Shown: piece by piece, positions 1 to 8,845 of the stretch
Layout of the letters: each line of letters begins with the position of its first letter
How positions within the stretch are numbered: the stretch's first letter is position 1
Assembly: GCF_000981385.1 (NCBI RefSeq)
Contig: NZ_LATZ01000012.1
Span: forward strand, 1 to 64,000
Source: Bacillus sp. SA1-12
Lineage (GTDB): Bacteria; Bacillota; Bacilli; Bacillales; Bacillaceae
Reading direction: 5' to 3'
Length of the DNA stretch: 64,000 nt
Translations under genes and position numbers: made by a program
Notes under the pieces: model-generated
Told to the model about the DNA's origin: nothing
The model's input: only the letters and a program-made list of their open reading frames with translations
Databases searched by the model: none

Positions 1-594
1 GAGTTTGTGAATCGCAGACTGCACTCATTGCTAGGAGTAATTCCTGTAGGCCTCTTTTTAGTTCAGCATCTTGTTGTCAATCACTTTGCAACAAGAGGTG
101 CAGAGGCATTTAACGAGGCAGCTCATTTTATGGAGATGCTTCCTTTTAGGTATCTTTTGGAAACTTTTATCATTTTCCTTCCGCTTTTATACCATGCTAT
201 TTACGGAGTTTACATTGCTTTCACAGCTAAGAACAACGTAAGCAACTATGGTTATCTGCGCAACTGGCTATTCATGCTTCAGCGTGTAACAGGCATTATT
301 ACATTTATTTTTGTTGCATGGCATGTTTGGGAAACGAGAATAGCTGCTGCATTCGGAGCGGAAGTAAATTATGATATGATGGCTTCCATTTTAAGCAGTC
401 CATTTATGCTAGCATTCTACTTAATTGGAGTTATTTCAACCATATTCCACTTTGCTAACGGATTATGGTCATTTGCTGTTAGCTGGGGAATTACTGTTAC
501 TCCTCGCTCACAAGTTATTTCCACTTACGTTACGCTGGCGATCTTTTTAGCGCTATCAATCGTGGGAGTTCGAGCAATATTCGCATTCGTGTAA
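1..594 (+). CDS. sdhC: Succinate dehydrogenase cytochrome b558 subunit (5' end cut by window)
   Basis: Membrane anchor of succinate:menaquinone reductase (complex II); binds two b haems and passes electrons to menaquinone. Several hydrophobic helices and four conserved histidine contexts are visible (QHLVVNHF, LLYHAIYG, FVAWHVWE, TIFHFANG), as in the Bacillus protein. The reading frame is open to base 1: the codons before the GTG at 7 give E-F-V-N-R-R-L-H-S, which lines up with the N-terminal part of B. subtilis SdhC, so the GTG is internal and only about five residues are missing upstream. First visible gene of sdhCAB; sdhA follows after 34 bases. Confidence 0.95.
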   Translation, partial: EFVNRRLHSLLGVIPVGLFLVQHLVVNHFATRGAEAFNEAAHFMEMLPFRYLLETFIIFLPLLYHAIYGVYIAFTAKNNVSNYGYLRNWLFMLQRVTGIITFIFVAWHVWETRIAAAFGAEVNYDMMASILSSPFMLAFYLIGVISTIFHFANGLWSFAVSWGITVTPRSQVISTYVTLAIFLALSIVGVRAIFAFV

Positions 595-628
595 TTTTTA
601 GCAACAGCTATTAAAAGGAGTGGGCTTA

Positions 629-2392
629 ATGAGCAAAAATAAAATAATCGTTGTCGGAGGCGGATTAGCCGGTTTAATGGCTACTATTAAGGCCGCTGAA
701 CACGGCGTTCAAGTAGATTTATTTTCATTAGTACCAGTGAAACGATCTCACTCTGTGTGTGCACAGGGCGGAATTAACGGTGCAGTAAATACGAAGGGTG
801 AGGGAGATTCACCTTGGGAGCATTTTGATGATACGGTATACGGGGGAGATTTCTTGGCGAATCAGCCGCCAGTAAAAGCTATGACCGAAGCTGCTCCCGC
901 TATTATTCACCTATTAGACCGAATGGGTGTTATGTTCAACCGTACTCCTGAGGGATTACTAGATTTTAGACGTTTTGGCGGAACGCAGCACCACCGTACA
1001 GCATTTGCCGGTGCTACAACCGGTCAACAGCTGCTTTATGCATTGGATGAACAGGTTCGGCGTTATGAGGTTGCCGGTCTTGTAACCAAGTATGAAGGCT
1101 GGGAGTTTTTAGGTGCGATCATTGATGATGAAGGTGTTTGCCGCGGAGTTACCGCTCAAAACCTTACTTCAATGAAAATTGAATCATTCCGTTCTGATGC
1201 CGTAATTATGGCAACAGGAGGCCCTGGGATCATCTTTGGTAAATCAACTAATTCAGTCATTAACACAGGCTCTGCTGCTTCAATTGTTTACCAGCAAGGT
1301 GTTTACTATGCTAACGGCGAATTTATTCAAATCCATCCAACTGCTATCCCGGGAGATGATAAGCTTCGTCTTATGAGTGAGTCTGCGCGTGGAGAAGGTG
1401 GACGTGTTTGGACGTATAAAGATGGTAAACCATGGTATTTCCTTGAAGAAAAATATCCTGCATATGGAAACCTTGTTCCTCGTGATATCGCTACACGTGA
1501 AATCTTTGATGTTTGTGTAGAACAGAAGCTTGGAATCAATGGCGAAAATATGGTGTACTTAGACTTATCCCATAAAGATCCTAAAGAACTTGATATTAAA
1601 TTGGGCGGAATTATTGAAATTTATGAGAAATTCATGGGTGATGATCCACGTAAAGTTCCGATGAAGATTTTCCCTGCTGTTCACTATTCAATGGGCGGAC
1701 TATGGGTTGATTATGATCAAATGACAAACGTTCCTGGCTTGTTTGCAGCTGGTGAATGTGATTACTCTATGCATGGAGCGAATCGTTTAGGAGCGAACTC
1801 TTTATTATCTGCCATTTATGGCGGTATGGTTGCCGGTCCAAATGCTGTCAAGTATATTAATGGCCTTGAAAAGAGTGCTGAGGATCTATCATCTACGGTA
1901 TTTGAAGGTTTTGTAAAACAGGAAGAAGAAAAATGGAATACTATCATGAGCTTAGATGGCAGCGAAAATGCCTACGTTCTTCATAAAGAGTTAGGAGAAT
2001 GGATGACTGATAACGTTACGGTTGTTAGACATAATGATAAGCTTCTAAAAACGGATGAGAAAATTCAAGAACTGATCGAACGTTTCGATCACATTAATAT
2101 TAACGATACGGCTAAATGGAGCAATCAAGGGGCAACATTTACCCGCCAATTGAAAAATATGCTTCAATTATCACGCGTTGTAACCCTTGGTGCTTACAAT
2201 CGTAATGAAAGTCGCGGAGCCCATTACAAACCGGAATTCCCGGATCGTAATGACGAAGAATGGTTAAAAACCACAATGGCCAGCTACAAAGGAGACCGTA
2301 CAGCACCTGAGTTTAAATACGAAGATGTAGATGTATCACTCATAGAGCCGCGTAAACGTGACTATTCTAAAAGTAAAAAGGGGGATAAATAA
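629..2392 (+). CDS. sdhA: Succinate dehydrogenase flavoprotein subunit
   Basis: Catalytic subunit that oxidises succinate to fumarate with covalently bound FAD, on the cytoplasmic face of the membrane. The N-terminal dinucleotide fold (IIVVGGGLAGLMA) and the flavin-linking histidine context RSHSVCAQGG (His41) are present, as are TGQQLLYALDEQ, GEFIQIHPTA and the C-terminal HYKPEFPDRND block. ATG 629 is chosen over an in-frame GTG at 620 because AAAAGGAG (613-620) sits 8 bases before the ATG and overlaps the GTG. The result is 587 residues, the usual Bacillus length. The stop codon overlaps the sdhB start by one base. Confidence 0.97.
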   Translation: MSKNKIIVVGGGLAGLMATIKAAEHGVQVDLFSLVPVKRSHSVCAQGGINGAVNTKGEGDSPWEHFDDTVYGGDFLANQPPVKAMTEAAPAIIHLLDRMGVMFNRTPEGLLDFRRFGGTQHHRTAFAGATTGQQLLYALDEQVRRYEVAGLVTKYEGWEFLGAIIDDEGVCRGVTAQNLTSMKIESFRSDAVIMATGGPGIIFGKSTNSVINTGSAASIVYQQGVYYANGEFIQIHPTAIPGDDKLRLMSESARGEGGRVWTYKDGKPWYFLEEKYPAYGNLVPRDIATREIFDVCVEQKLGINGENMVYLDLSHKDPKELDIKLGGIIEIYEKFMGDDPRKVPMKIFPAVHYSMGGLWVDYDQMTNVPGLFAAGECDYSMHGANRLGANSLLSAIYGGMVAGPNAVKYINGLEKSAEDLSSTVFEGFVKQEEEKWNTIMSLDGSENAYVLHKELGEWMTDNVTVVRHNDKLLKTDEKIQELIERFDHININDTAKWSNQGATFTRQLKNMLQLSRVVTLGAYNRNESRGAHYKPEFPDRNDEEWLKTTMASYKGDRTAPEFKYEDVDVSLIEPRKRDYSKSKKGDK

Positions 2393-3153
2393 TGAGTGAG
2401 AATAAGGTTGTTCAATTTATTATTACTCGTCAAGAATCACCTGATGCTGCCCCTTATCAAGAAAAATTTGAAATTCCATATCGCCCGAATATGAACGTTA
2501 TTTCGGCGCTAATGGAAATTCGCCGTAATCCTGTTAATGCTGAAGGGAAGAAGACAACACCTATTAACTGGGATATGAACTGCTTGGAAGAGGTATGTGG
2601 TGCATGCTCAATGGTCATCAACGGGAAGCCCCGTCAATCATGTACGGCTCTTGTTGATCAGCTTGAGCAGCCAATCCGTCTTGAGCCAATGCGTACATTC
2701 CCTGTTGTACGTGATTTGCAGGTGGATCGTAAGCGTATGTTTGATTCACTTAAAAAGGTTAAAGCATGGATCCCAATTGATGGTACGTACGATTTAGGTC
2801 CTGGACCGCGTATGCCTGAGAAAAAACGACAATGGGCTTATGAACTTTCAAAATGTATGACTTGCGGTGTGTGTTTAGAGGCATGTCCAAATGTAAACAG
2901 CAAATCTAATTTCATTGGACCAGCTCCATTATCACAAGTACGTTTATTTAATGCCCACCCGACAGGTGAAATGAATAGATCAGAGCGTCTTGAAGCTATT
3001 ATGGGTGATGGCGGTTTAGCAAACTGCGGAAACTCACAAAACTGTGTACAGTCTTGTCCAAAGGGTATTCCTTTAACGACATCAATCGCAGCATTAAACC
3101 GTGATACTGCAATCCAATCATTCCGTAATTTCTTTGGCAGTGACCAAGGCTAA
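2392..3153 (+). CDS. sdhB: Succinate dehydrogenase iron-sulfur subunit
   Basis: Electron-transfer subunit of complex II with three Fe-S clusters. Visible ligands: Cys64, 69, 72 and 84 for the [2Fe-2S] centre (CLEEVCGAC...C), and the ferredoxin-type CMTCGVCLEACP (Cys155, 158, 161, 165) with Cys212, 218 and 222 for the [4Fe-4S] and [3Fe-4S] centres. Its ATG shares one base with the sdhA stop, so the two are translationally coupled. 253 residues, normal length. A terminator follows, ending the sdh operon. Confidence 0.97.
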   Translation: MSENKVVQFIITRQESPDAAPYQEKFEIPYRPNMNVISALMEIRRNPVNAEGKKTTPINWDMNCLEEVCGACSMVINGKPRQSCTALVDQLEQPIRLEPMRTFPVVRDLQVDRKRMFDSLKKVKAWIPIDGTYDLGPGPRMPEKKRQWAYELSKCMTCGVCLEACPNVNSKSNFIGPAPLSQVRLFNAHPTGEMNRSERLEAIMGDGGLANCGNSQNCVQSCPKGIPLTTSIAALNRDTAIQSFRNFFGSDQG

Positions 3154-3163
3154 CAGTTTTAGG

Positions 3164-3194
3164 AAGGGCTGACTTTTGAAGTCAGCCTTTTTCT
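3164..3194 (+). terminator. Rho-independent terminator of sdhCAB
   Basis: A stem pairs AAGGGCTGAC with GTCAGCCTTT (about 10 bp with one G-T pair) around a TTTTGAA loop and is followed by a T-rich run, 10 bases after the sdhB stop. Confidence 0.85.
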
Positions 3195-3352
3195 TCGTTT
3201 TGAATAGTAAATTCCAAAAAATGTGGGTAAGTGCTCATGTCTCCGCTCTGATGCACAGGACGTGCCAGTACAATCATGGCGATTGACGTCGAGTTTTTAA
3301 TTGCCAGCTCATAGAGATCATTCAGAATTGAAAGTAAAGAACGTCTTCTGTT
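3182..3352 (-). pseudogene. Possible C-terminal remnant of an unidentified gene
   Basis: The minus strand has 56 sense codons between an in-frame TAG (3353-3355) and a TGA inside the sdhB terminator (3182-3184). The translation looks protein-like (NRRRSLLSILNDLYELAIKN near its start, TYPHFLEFTI near its end), but there is no start codon with a ribosome binding site, and the upstream frame is closed. It may be the tail of a decayed gene or a chance open stretch; I do not recognise the family. Confidence 0.22.
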
Positions 3353-3434
3353 CTAAATGGTCTTATTGCTCGAGGGTGACCATGGCGTTGTTTTTTGTTG
3401 CTGTCATTATTAAAAGTGGAAAGGGCTGAACATT

Positions 3435-3902
3435 TTGAAAAACATTTCATATATTGATAGTTTTGATGCTTCTTATCTAAACAGCTTTTCTTTTTATCAC
3501 AAAATAAAAATTAGATTTTCAGAAACAGATATGTTTGGACATATGAACAATACTGCTCCTTTTACATATTTTGAAATAGGAAGGATTGAATTCTTTAAAA
3601 GAATAGGCTTAATGGAGCAGTGGATAGATGTAAATGGGGAGAAAATACCTGTCGTGGCGGATTTGCAATGCGATTTCTTAAATCAAGCCTTTTTTGATGA
3701 TGAAATCAAATTATACGTAAAAGTAAACAATATTGGCACATCATCGATTGACTTGCACTATTTAGGGATCAATCAAACTGGCAAGAGCCTTTTTGTCGGC
3801 CGAGGAACGATTGTCCAAATCTCGAAGCAGACTGGAAAAGCTATTCCATGGACTGATGAGGATAAAAAACGAATAGGTCAGGCTAAATTGGCGAATCTGT
3901 AA
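3435..3902 (+). CDS. ysmA: Acyl-CoA thioesterase family protein, YsmA-like
   Basis: Hotdog-fold 4HBT-family thioesterase, expected to hydrolyse an acyl-CoA or similar thioester; the true substrate is unknown. The N-terminal block IRFSETDMFGHMNN matches the family active-site region, with Asp in SETD followed by the long central helix (FTYFEIGRIEFFKRIGL). TTG start with GGAAAGG about 10 bases upstream; no better ATG is present. 155 residues. It sits between sdhB and gerE as ysmA does in B. subtilis, which supports the name. No terminator separates it clearly from gerE, but gerE has its own candidate promoter. Confidence 0.85.
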   Translation: MKNISYIDSFDASYLNSFSFYHKIKIRFSETDMFGHMNNTAPFTYFEIGRIEFFKRIGLMEQWIDVNGEKIPVVADLQCDFLNQAFFDDEIKLYVKVNNIGTSSIDLHYLGINQTGKSLFVGRGTIVQISKQTGKAIPWTDEDKKRIGQAKLANL

Positions 3903-3944
3903 AAAATAGACGGTTTTTAACATCTTTTCCTTCATCTTTCTGTC

Positions 3945-3972
3945 ACAGTGACTTGCGGAAACACATAGTATA
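3945..3972 (+). promoter_or_regulatory. Candidate sigma-K promoter for gerE
   Basis: AC at 3945-3946, then 17 bases, then CATAGTATA at 3964-3972, matching the sigma-K pattern AC-N16/17-CATANNNTA. B. subtilis gerE is known to be transcribed by sigma-K, so the location fits. The site lies 64 bases before the gerE start. Confidence 0.55.
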
Positions 3973-4036
3973 TGTTGACTAAATATATACCCATCCGTTT
4001 GATCAGCTCTCACCTTAGCAAGGAGGGTTACAATAC

Positions 4037-4261
4037 TTGAAAGAGAAAGAGTTTCAATCAAAGCCATTACTCACGAAAAGAGAGAGAGAAGTATTCGAAT
4101 TGTTAGTTCAAGATAAGACAACAAAGGAGATTGCTAGCGAGCTCTTCATAAGCGAAAAAACGGTTCGAAACCATATCTCGAATGCGATGCAAAAGCTTGG
4201 TGTTAAGGGACGTTCTCAAGCGGTTGTTGAGCTCCTTCGAATGGGTGAACTAGAGCTCTAA
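4037..4261 (+). CDS. gerE: Spore coat gene regulator GerE
   Basis: Small DNA-binding regulator made only late in the mother cell; it activates and represses sigma-K-dependent coat genes. The whole 74-residue protein is a LuxR/FixJ-type helix-turn-helix ([20 protein letters not shown] with recognition region [18 protein letters not shown]). Length and sequence are nearly those of B. subtilis GerE. TTG start preceded by AAGGAGGG about 8 bases upstream. Its candidate sigma-K promoter would place it in the usual SpoIIID - sigma-K - GerE cascade. Confidence 0.97.
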   Translation: MKEKEFQSKPLLTKREREVFELLVQDKTTKEIASELFISEKTVRNHISNAMQKLGVKGRSQAVVELLRMGELEL

Positions 4262-4266
4262 CCAAT

Positions 4267-4305
4267 ACCGGCTAACCTTTTCAGTAAGGAAGCCGGTTAT
4301 TATTT
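4267..4305 (+). terminator. Probable terminator after gerE
   Basis: Hairpin with CCGGCT (4268-4273) pairing with AGCCGG (4291-4296) and an inner CCTT/AAGG. The downstream run TTATTATTT is T-rich but interrupted, so termination may be partial. Confidence 0.6.
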
Positions 4306-4641
4306 ATAAAGCAAATAGTGGTTTTAAAAAAAGGGAAGATTGACTGCCGCCGTCTAAGCAACTAACGAACACTACATAATGTAACTGTTCGTAAAGGTCC
4401 GATAAGTCGCACTTTATCCCATGTATTAGATGGTGGAGGCGAATGTATATCCTTAGAAGCTTAAGACAAATCAGGAATAGAAAATGTTTTACCTTCATTT
4501 CTTGATTGGCTAGACTTATGGAAATTGGAGCAGCAACCAGATTGGTTTTTAAGTCCCTGAGCAAGGCCCTTGGGCTTTTCTTCTGGATCATCATGATCAT
4601 ACCTCATGCAGCTTGCATTTTTTGTAGAAAACATGGAAAAT
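4305..4641. other. Gene-poor interval between gerE and marR
   Basis: About 340 bases with no convincing gene. Short open stretches exist on both strands (minus-strand frames over 4304-4600 and 4461-4697), but none has a usable ribosome binding site or a recognisable domain. One plus-strand frame from about 4372 reads as possible decayed coding sequence broken by stops (TAA, then TGA). Could be the remains of a lost gene. Confidence 0.3.
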
Positions 4642-4714
4642 ATGAAATGAGGATGACTCAGATCGTATAAAAAACCTTGTGTAAGAGTCATCCTCACTAT
4701 TTCATTAGTGAGGG
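4642..4714 (+). promoter_or_regulatory. Overlapping inverted repeats covering the marR ribosome binding site
   Basis: TGAGGATGACTC (4648-4659) can pair with GAGTCATCCTCA (4685-4696), and this stem can extend with ATGAAAT (4642-4648) against ATTTCAT (4699-4705). A second stem pairs CCTCACTA (4692-4699) with TAGTGAGG (4706-4713), which holds the GAGGG ribosome binding site of the next gene. The two stems share bases and exclude each other. It may be an RNA switch, or CCTCACTA-N6-TAGTGAGG may be the DNA operator of the MarR-type protein itself. Confidence 0.45.
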
Positions 4715-4725
4715 TTTTGAATGTA

Positions 4726-5175
4726 ATGACAAAACATGCAAGTGTGAATGAACAAACCGTAGCCGATCTAGAAAAAGCGCTGCGTCATATATCAGGCATC
4801 ATTAAGCAAAAGGGCAGGGAAATATTAAGTGATTATGCCATTACACCCCCTCAATTTGTTGCTTTGCAATGGCTTTGGGAAAATGGGGACTTAACAATTG
4901 GTGAACTTTCTAATAAAATGTATCTTGCTTGCAGTACAACTACAGATCTAGTTGATCGTATGGAAAAAAATCAATTGGTTATTAGAGTAAAAGACCCAAA
5001 AGATCGTAGAGTTGTACGAATTCATTTATTAGAAGAAGGTGAACGAATCATTGAAGAGGTAATTCATAAACGTCAGAATTACTTAAAAGATATACTTGTT
5101 CATTTCAAAGACGATGAAGTGATCTTACTAGAAAAATCGTTAATTAAATTACAACAAGAAATGAGAGAAGAATGA
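4726..5175 (+). CDS. ysmB: MarR-family transcriptional regulator, YsmB-like
   Basis: Winged helix-turn-helix regulator of the MarR family. About 149 residues: N-terminal dimerisation helix (EKALRHISGIIKQKGREIL), the winged helix (LTIGELSNKMYLACSTTTDL with DRMEKNQLVIRVKDPKDRR as wing), and a C-terminal helix. ATG 4726 is preferred to the upstream GTG 4708 or TTG 4717 because GAGGG at 4710-4714 is 11 bases before it, overlapping the GTG and only two bases from the TTG. Its start lies in the inverted repeats described above. Ligand and targets are unknown; racE follows 9 bases later, so the two are probably co-transcribed. Confidence 0.85.
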   Translation: MTKHASVNEQTVADLEKALRHISGIIKQKGREILSDYAITPPQFVALQWLWENGDLTIGELSNKMYLACSTTTDLVDRMEKNQLVIRVKDPKDRRVVRIHLLEEGERIIEEVIHKRQNYLKDILVHFKDDEVILLEKSLIKLQQEMREE

Positions 5176-5184
5176 GGCGATTAT

Positions 5185-6003
5185 TTGAAAAGTCCTATTG
5201 GTGTTATTGACTCTGGAGTTGGCGGATTAACAGTCGCGAAAGAAATTATGAGACAATTACCTAAAGAAGAAATCATTTATTTAGGTGATACAGCACGTTG
5301 TCCATATGGCCCCAGACCAGCTGAAGAGGTACGTCGTTTCACATGGGAAATGACAAATTACTTATTAGAGAATCATCATATAAAAATGCTTATCATTGCG
5401 TGCAACACTGCAACTGCAATTGCCTTACAGGAAATTCAGGAAAATGTCAATATACCTGTTATAGGCGTTATTTTCCCAGGAGCTAGAACAGCTGTAAAAG
5501 TAACGAAAAACAATCATATCGGTGTTATTGGTACTTTGAATACCATTAAAAGTGCTGCCTATGAAACAGCGCTTAAAACGTTAAATAGTAGATTAACAGT
5601 TGAAAGCTTAGCATGTCCGAAATTTGTCCCGCTTGTTGAAAGCGGAGAGTATGAAGGAGAAGAAGCGGATATCATCATTGAAGAAACGCTAGCTCCGCTT
5701 AAAGGTTCTAAAATAGATTCGTTAATTCTCGGTTGTACACATTACCCAATTCTCCAGCCGCAAATTGAAAGATTTATGGGACGAGCAGTAAAAATAATAT
5801 GCTCTGGAGATGAAACAGCTAGAGAAGTTAGTACAATCTTGTCCTTTAAAAAGGCATTAAACCAGTCTTCAGGTAAAAAACAGCATTTATTTTTAACAAC
5901 CGGTCCCAGAGAGTTATTTGAAAAAATTGCAACAAAATGGTTTGAACACGAAATAGAGTGTGTCAATTCAATCACGTTGGATGGGCAACCGAAATTTTAC
6001 TAA
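5185..6003 (+). CDS. racE: Glutamate racemase
   Basis: Interconverts L- and D-glutamate, giving D-Glu for peptidoglycan (and for poly-gamma-glutamate where made). Cofactor-independent two-cysteine enzyme: Cys73 in IACNTATA and Cys184 in LGCTHYP are the catalytic pair, and [15 protein letters not shown] is the substrate-binding N-terminus. 272 residues. TTG start with GAGG 8 bases upstream, overlapping the end of the MarR gene. Called racE from its position before gerM, as in B. subtilis; murI is the general name. Confidence 0.96.
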   Translation: MKSPIGVIDSGVGGLTVAKEIMRQLPKEEIIYLGDTARCPYGPRPAEEVRRFTWEMTNYLLENHHIKMLIIACNTATAIALQEIQENVNIPVIGVIFPGARTAVKVTKNNHIGVIGTLNTIKSAAYETALKTLNSRLTVESLACPKFVPLVESGEYEGEEADIIIEETLAPLKGSKIDSLILGCTHYPILQPQIERFMGRAVKIICSGDETAREVSTILSFKKALNQSSGKKQHLFLTTGPRELFEKIATKWFEHEIECVNSITLDGQPKFY

Positions 6004-6014
6004 TACGAAACAGT

Positions 6015-6050
6015 GAGGCTGTCTCTAATTGAGTAGCCTCTTTCCTTTTT
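6015..6050 (+). terminator. Terminator after racE
   Basis: GAGGCT (6015-6020) pairs with AGCCTC (6035-6040), with inner CTC/GAG, followed by TTTCCTTTTT. Confidence 0.8.
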
Positions 6051-6261
6051 ATGTATATTTTATATCCCCTAAGGAAAGCAATAGCAAATCTTTTTGCTAT
6101 GTAAACTTAAAATACCCCTTTCCATTGGTTAAGGGTTTTGACATACAGATAGCTCCAAACCATAGGATGTGAGCTTTGTCTAAAGTTTGTACAAAAAATC
6201 GGTCTAAAACAGATAATAGCTCGTATACATAGTAGTACAAACTGCCTTTGGAGGGATTAGA

Positions 6262-7338
6262 ATGTCTATGTCTAAATACAACAAACAGATAGCAATTACG
6301 GTTATTGCATCATCTATGCTACTTTCTGGTTGTGGTTTATTCAATGCTGATCAAGCAGCAAAAGAAATTGATCCACCCCAGGATGTAACGTTAACAGATG
6401 ACGTTGAACAGTTAAATTCAGATGGTAAAGCAGAAAATGTTTCAGATGAAGCAGCAGAGGAAAGTGTAACAAGTCAATTATACTTAATCGATAAAAACGG
6501 ATTTGTTGTTCCCTATTCAATGAATCTACCAAAAACGAAAAGTGTCGCGAAACAAGCATTAGAATATTTAGTAGAAGGCGGACCTATATCAAATATGCTT
6601 CCAAATGGTTTCCGCGCCGTACTTCCACAAGATACTCAAGTTTTAGGAGTTGATATTAAAGACGGAGTTGCCATTGCAGATTTTTCTAAGGAATTCAATG
6701 AATATAAAAAAGAGGATGAAGCAAAAATTTTACAAGCCATTACTTGGACATTAACTCAATTTGATAAAGTGGAAAAGGTGAAGATTTGGGTAAACGGCCA
6801 TGAGCAGAAGGAAATGCCGGTTAATGGAACACCAATTCAGGATGGTGTAAGCAGAGAAAGCGGCATTAATCTTGATTCGACAGATGTCGTTGATATTACA
6901 AATACCCATCCGTTAACTGTTTACTACACGGCTGAAGCTGATGGACAGCAATACTATGTCCCGGTCACAAAGCGGGTAAACAATACTGAAACAGATCCAA
7001 TTGCTGCCGCAGTTAATGAGCTAATTGAAGGACCATCACCATCAACAGGATTAATTAGCGGTTTCCAAAATGATGTTGAATTATTAAGCGCACCTAAATA
7101 TGAAGATGGAAAGGTAACTTTAGATTTTAATGAGTCCATTTTTGGAAGCTTTGATGAAGAACAAAAAATTATTTCTTCTGAGGTTCTCCAATCATTGGTA
7201 TTAACGTTAACTGAGCAGGAAGGTATTGAAAGTGTTGCTGTAACAGTAAATGGAAAAGCAGAATTACTCAAAGAAAACGGAGAAAAGCTAACCGAACCTG
7301 TTACAAGACCAGCTAAAGTGAACACAGGTAGTTTTTAA
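6262..7338 (+). CDS. gerM: Germination (cortex hydrolysis) lipoprotein GerM
   Basis: Sporulation lipoprotein needed in B. subtilis for normal septum/cortex behaviour and germination. The signal peptide ends in a lipobox (MLLSGCGLF, lipidated Cys24). Two tandem GerMN domains follow, at about residues 70-185 and 210-340; each contains a PV/VTVNG-type strand and a hydrophobic core motif. 358 residues. ATG has GGAGGG 6 bases upstream. The 211-base upstream gap holds possible promoter elements, but none is clear. It lies between racE and rph as in B. subtilis. Confidence 0.93.
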   Translation: MSMSKYNKQIAITVIASSMLLSGCGLFNADQAAKEIDPPQDVTLTDDVEQLNSDGKAENVSDEAAEESVTSQLYLIDKNGFVVPYSMNLPKTKSVAKQALEYLVEGGPISNMLPNGFRAVLPQDTQVLGVDIKDGVAIADFSKEFNEYKKEDEAKILQAITWTLTQFDKVEKVKIWVNGHEQKEMPVNGTPIQDGVSRESGINLDSTDVVDITNTHPLTVYYTAEADGQQYYVPVTKRVNNTETDPIAAAVNELIEGPSPSTGLISGFQNDVELLSAPKYEDGKVTLDFNESIFGSFDEEQKIISSEVLQSLVLTLTEQEGIESVAVTVNGKAELLKENGEKLTEPVTRPAKVNTGSF

Positions 7339-7372
7339 TAGCACGTTTTTGATATACTATAAAAAGGGTAAA

Positions 7373-7411
7373 AAGAGGTATGCTTATAAGAAAGCAGCCT
7401 CTTCTTTCTTG
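7373..7411 (+). terminator. Terminator between gerM and rph
   Basis: AAGAGG (7373-7378) pairs with CCTCTT (7398-7403) and an inner TGCTT pairs with AAGCA; CTTTCTT follows. Confidence 0.75.
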
Positions 7412-7471
7412 TGCATACATAGTGATACATTTTTTAGAATTTAATGGACTTTCATTGGAGGGAAATACAGA

Positions 7472-8239
7472 ATGAGACATGATGGCCGCACTAAGGATCA
7501 ATTGAGGAAAGTAGATATAGTAAAAGATTTTGTTATTCATCCAGAGGGATCCGTCTTAATCTCCTTCGGTAATACTAAGGTCATTTGCAATGCTAGTATT
7601 GAGGACAGAGTACCGCCGTTTATGCGCGGTGAAGGAAAGGGCTGGATTACAGCAGAGTATTCAATGCTGCCAAGAGCAACTGAACAGCGTACAATTCGAG
7701 AGTCTTCAAAAGGGAAAATCAGTGGTCGAACAATGGAAATACAACGTTTAATAGGGCGAGCATTGCGAGCTGTTGTTGATCTCAAAGAACTGGGTGAACG
7801 AACAATTTGGATTGATTGTGATGTCATTCAAGCAGATGGCGGAACAAGGACTGCCTCGATCACTGGTGCTTTTGTTGCGATGACGATTGCGCTTGGAAAA
7901 TTAGTGGCAGATGGAAAAATAAAAGCACTGCCAATTACAGATTACCTGGCTGCTGTTTCAGTAGGGGTTGACAATGAGCATGGAGAAATCTTAGATTTAG
8001 ATTATGTTGAAGATTCCCGTGCAGAAGTCGATATGAATGTCATCATGACATCAAAAGGTCAATTTGTTGAATTACAAGGTACAGGAGAAGAAGCAACATT
8101 TTCAAGACAGCAATTAAATAGATTGCTTGATCTGGCAGAACAAGGGATATTAGCTCTGATTGAACATCAGAAAGAAGCGCTTGGCGATCTCTCACTTATC
8201 GTAACGGAAAATATTAAAAAGCAGGTTGGTACAAAGTGA
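7472..8239 (+). CDS. rph: Ribonuclease PH
   Basis: Phosphorolytic 3'-5' exoribonuclease that trims tRNA 3' extensions to expose CCA. Starts with [16 protein letters not shown], typical of the family; the phosphate-binding and active-site regions ([40 protein letters not shown]) are present. 255 residues, slightly longer than B. subtilis Rph at the C-terminus. ATG with GGAGGG upstream. The next gene's GTG overlaps its stop codon, so the two are coupled. Confidence 0.97.
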   Translation: MRHDGRTKDQLRKVDIVKDFVIHPEGSVLISFGNTKVICNASIEDRVPPFMRGEGKGWITAEYSMLPRATEQRTIRESSKGKISGRTMEIQRLIGRALRAVVDLKELGERTIWIDCDVIQADGGTRTASITGAFVAMTIALGKLVADGKIKALPITDYLAAVSVGVDNEHGEILDLDYVEDSRAEVDMNVIMTSKGQFVELQGTGEEATFSRQQLNRLLDLAEQGILALIEHQKEALGDLSLIVTENIKKQVGTK

Positions 8240-8829
8240 AGGAGATCATTATTGCAACAAAAAATCAAGGGAAAGTAAAGGAATTTGAAGCATTATTATC
8301 CCCATTGGGGTTCCATATTCAATCTCTATTAGATTACCCTGATTCTATTGATGTTGAAGAGACTGGAACTACTTTTGAGGAAAATGCCATATTAAAAGCA
8401 GAAGCGATTTCAAAGTCCTATCAGCGCATGACGATTGCTGATGATTCTGGCTTAGCCATTGATTATTTAGGAGGCAGACCGGGGATTTTTTCCGCACGAT
8501 ATGCTGGACCAGCAAAAGATGATCAAGACAATATCAACAAAGTACTTGAGGAATTATCAGGTGTTAAAAGCCTGGAGGACCGTTCTGCTAGATTTATTTG
8601 TGCGCTGGCATTATCAATACCTGGACAGCAAACGAAAACGGTAGTCGGGACTTGTGAAGGGTATATCTCAATGGAACGGCAAGGAGAAAATGGTTTTGGT
8701 TATGACCCAATCTTTATTGTGGAAGGGTTAAATAAAACAATGGCAAGCATATCGAAAGAGGAAAAAAATCGGATTAGTCATCGGGCAGAGGCTATAAAAA
8801 AGATCGTTGAAGTGATTAAACAATTTTAA
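8236..8829 (+). CDS. rdgB: XTP/dITP diphosphatase (Ham1/RdgB family)
   Basis: Sanitises the nucleotide pool by hydrolysing XTP, dITP and ITP to monophosphates. N-terminal [18 protein letters not shown] and the metal-binding [23 protein letters not shown] are diagnostic, as is GFGYDPIFI. 197 residues. GTG start overlapping the rph stop by four bases. Corresponds to ysnA of B. subtilis. ysnB follows at once. Confidence 0.95.
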   Translation: MKEIIIATKNQGKVKEFEALLSPLGFHIQSLLDYPDSIDVEETGTTFEENAILKAEAISKSYQRMTIADDSGLAIDYLGGRPGIFSARYAGPAKDDQDNINKVLEELSGVKSLEDRSARFICALALSIPGQQTKTVVGTCEGYISMERQGENGFGYDPIFIVEGLNKTMASISKEEKNRISHRAEAIKKIVEVIKQF

Positions 8830-8845
8830 AATGGGGCGCGTATGT

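Noticed and set aside
620..622. GTG as the sdhA start
   Set aside because: It overlaps the ribosome binding site of ATG 629, which matches family starts.
4461..4697. Minus-strand open frame of 78 codons between gerE and marR
   Set aside because: Its start lies in the marR inverted repeat with no properly spaced ribosome binding site, and no domain is recognisable.
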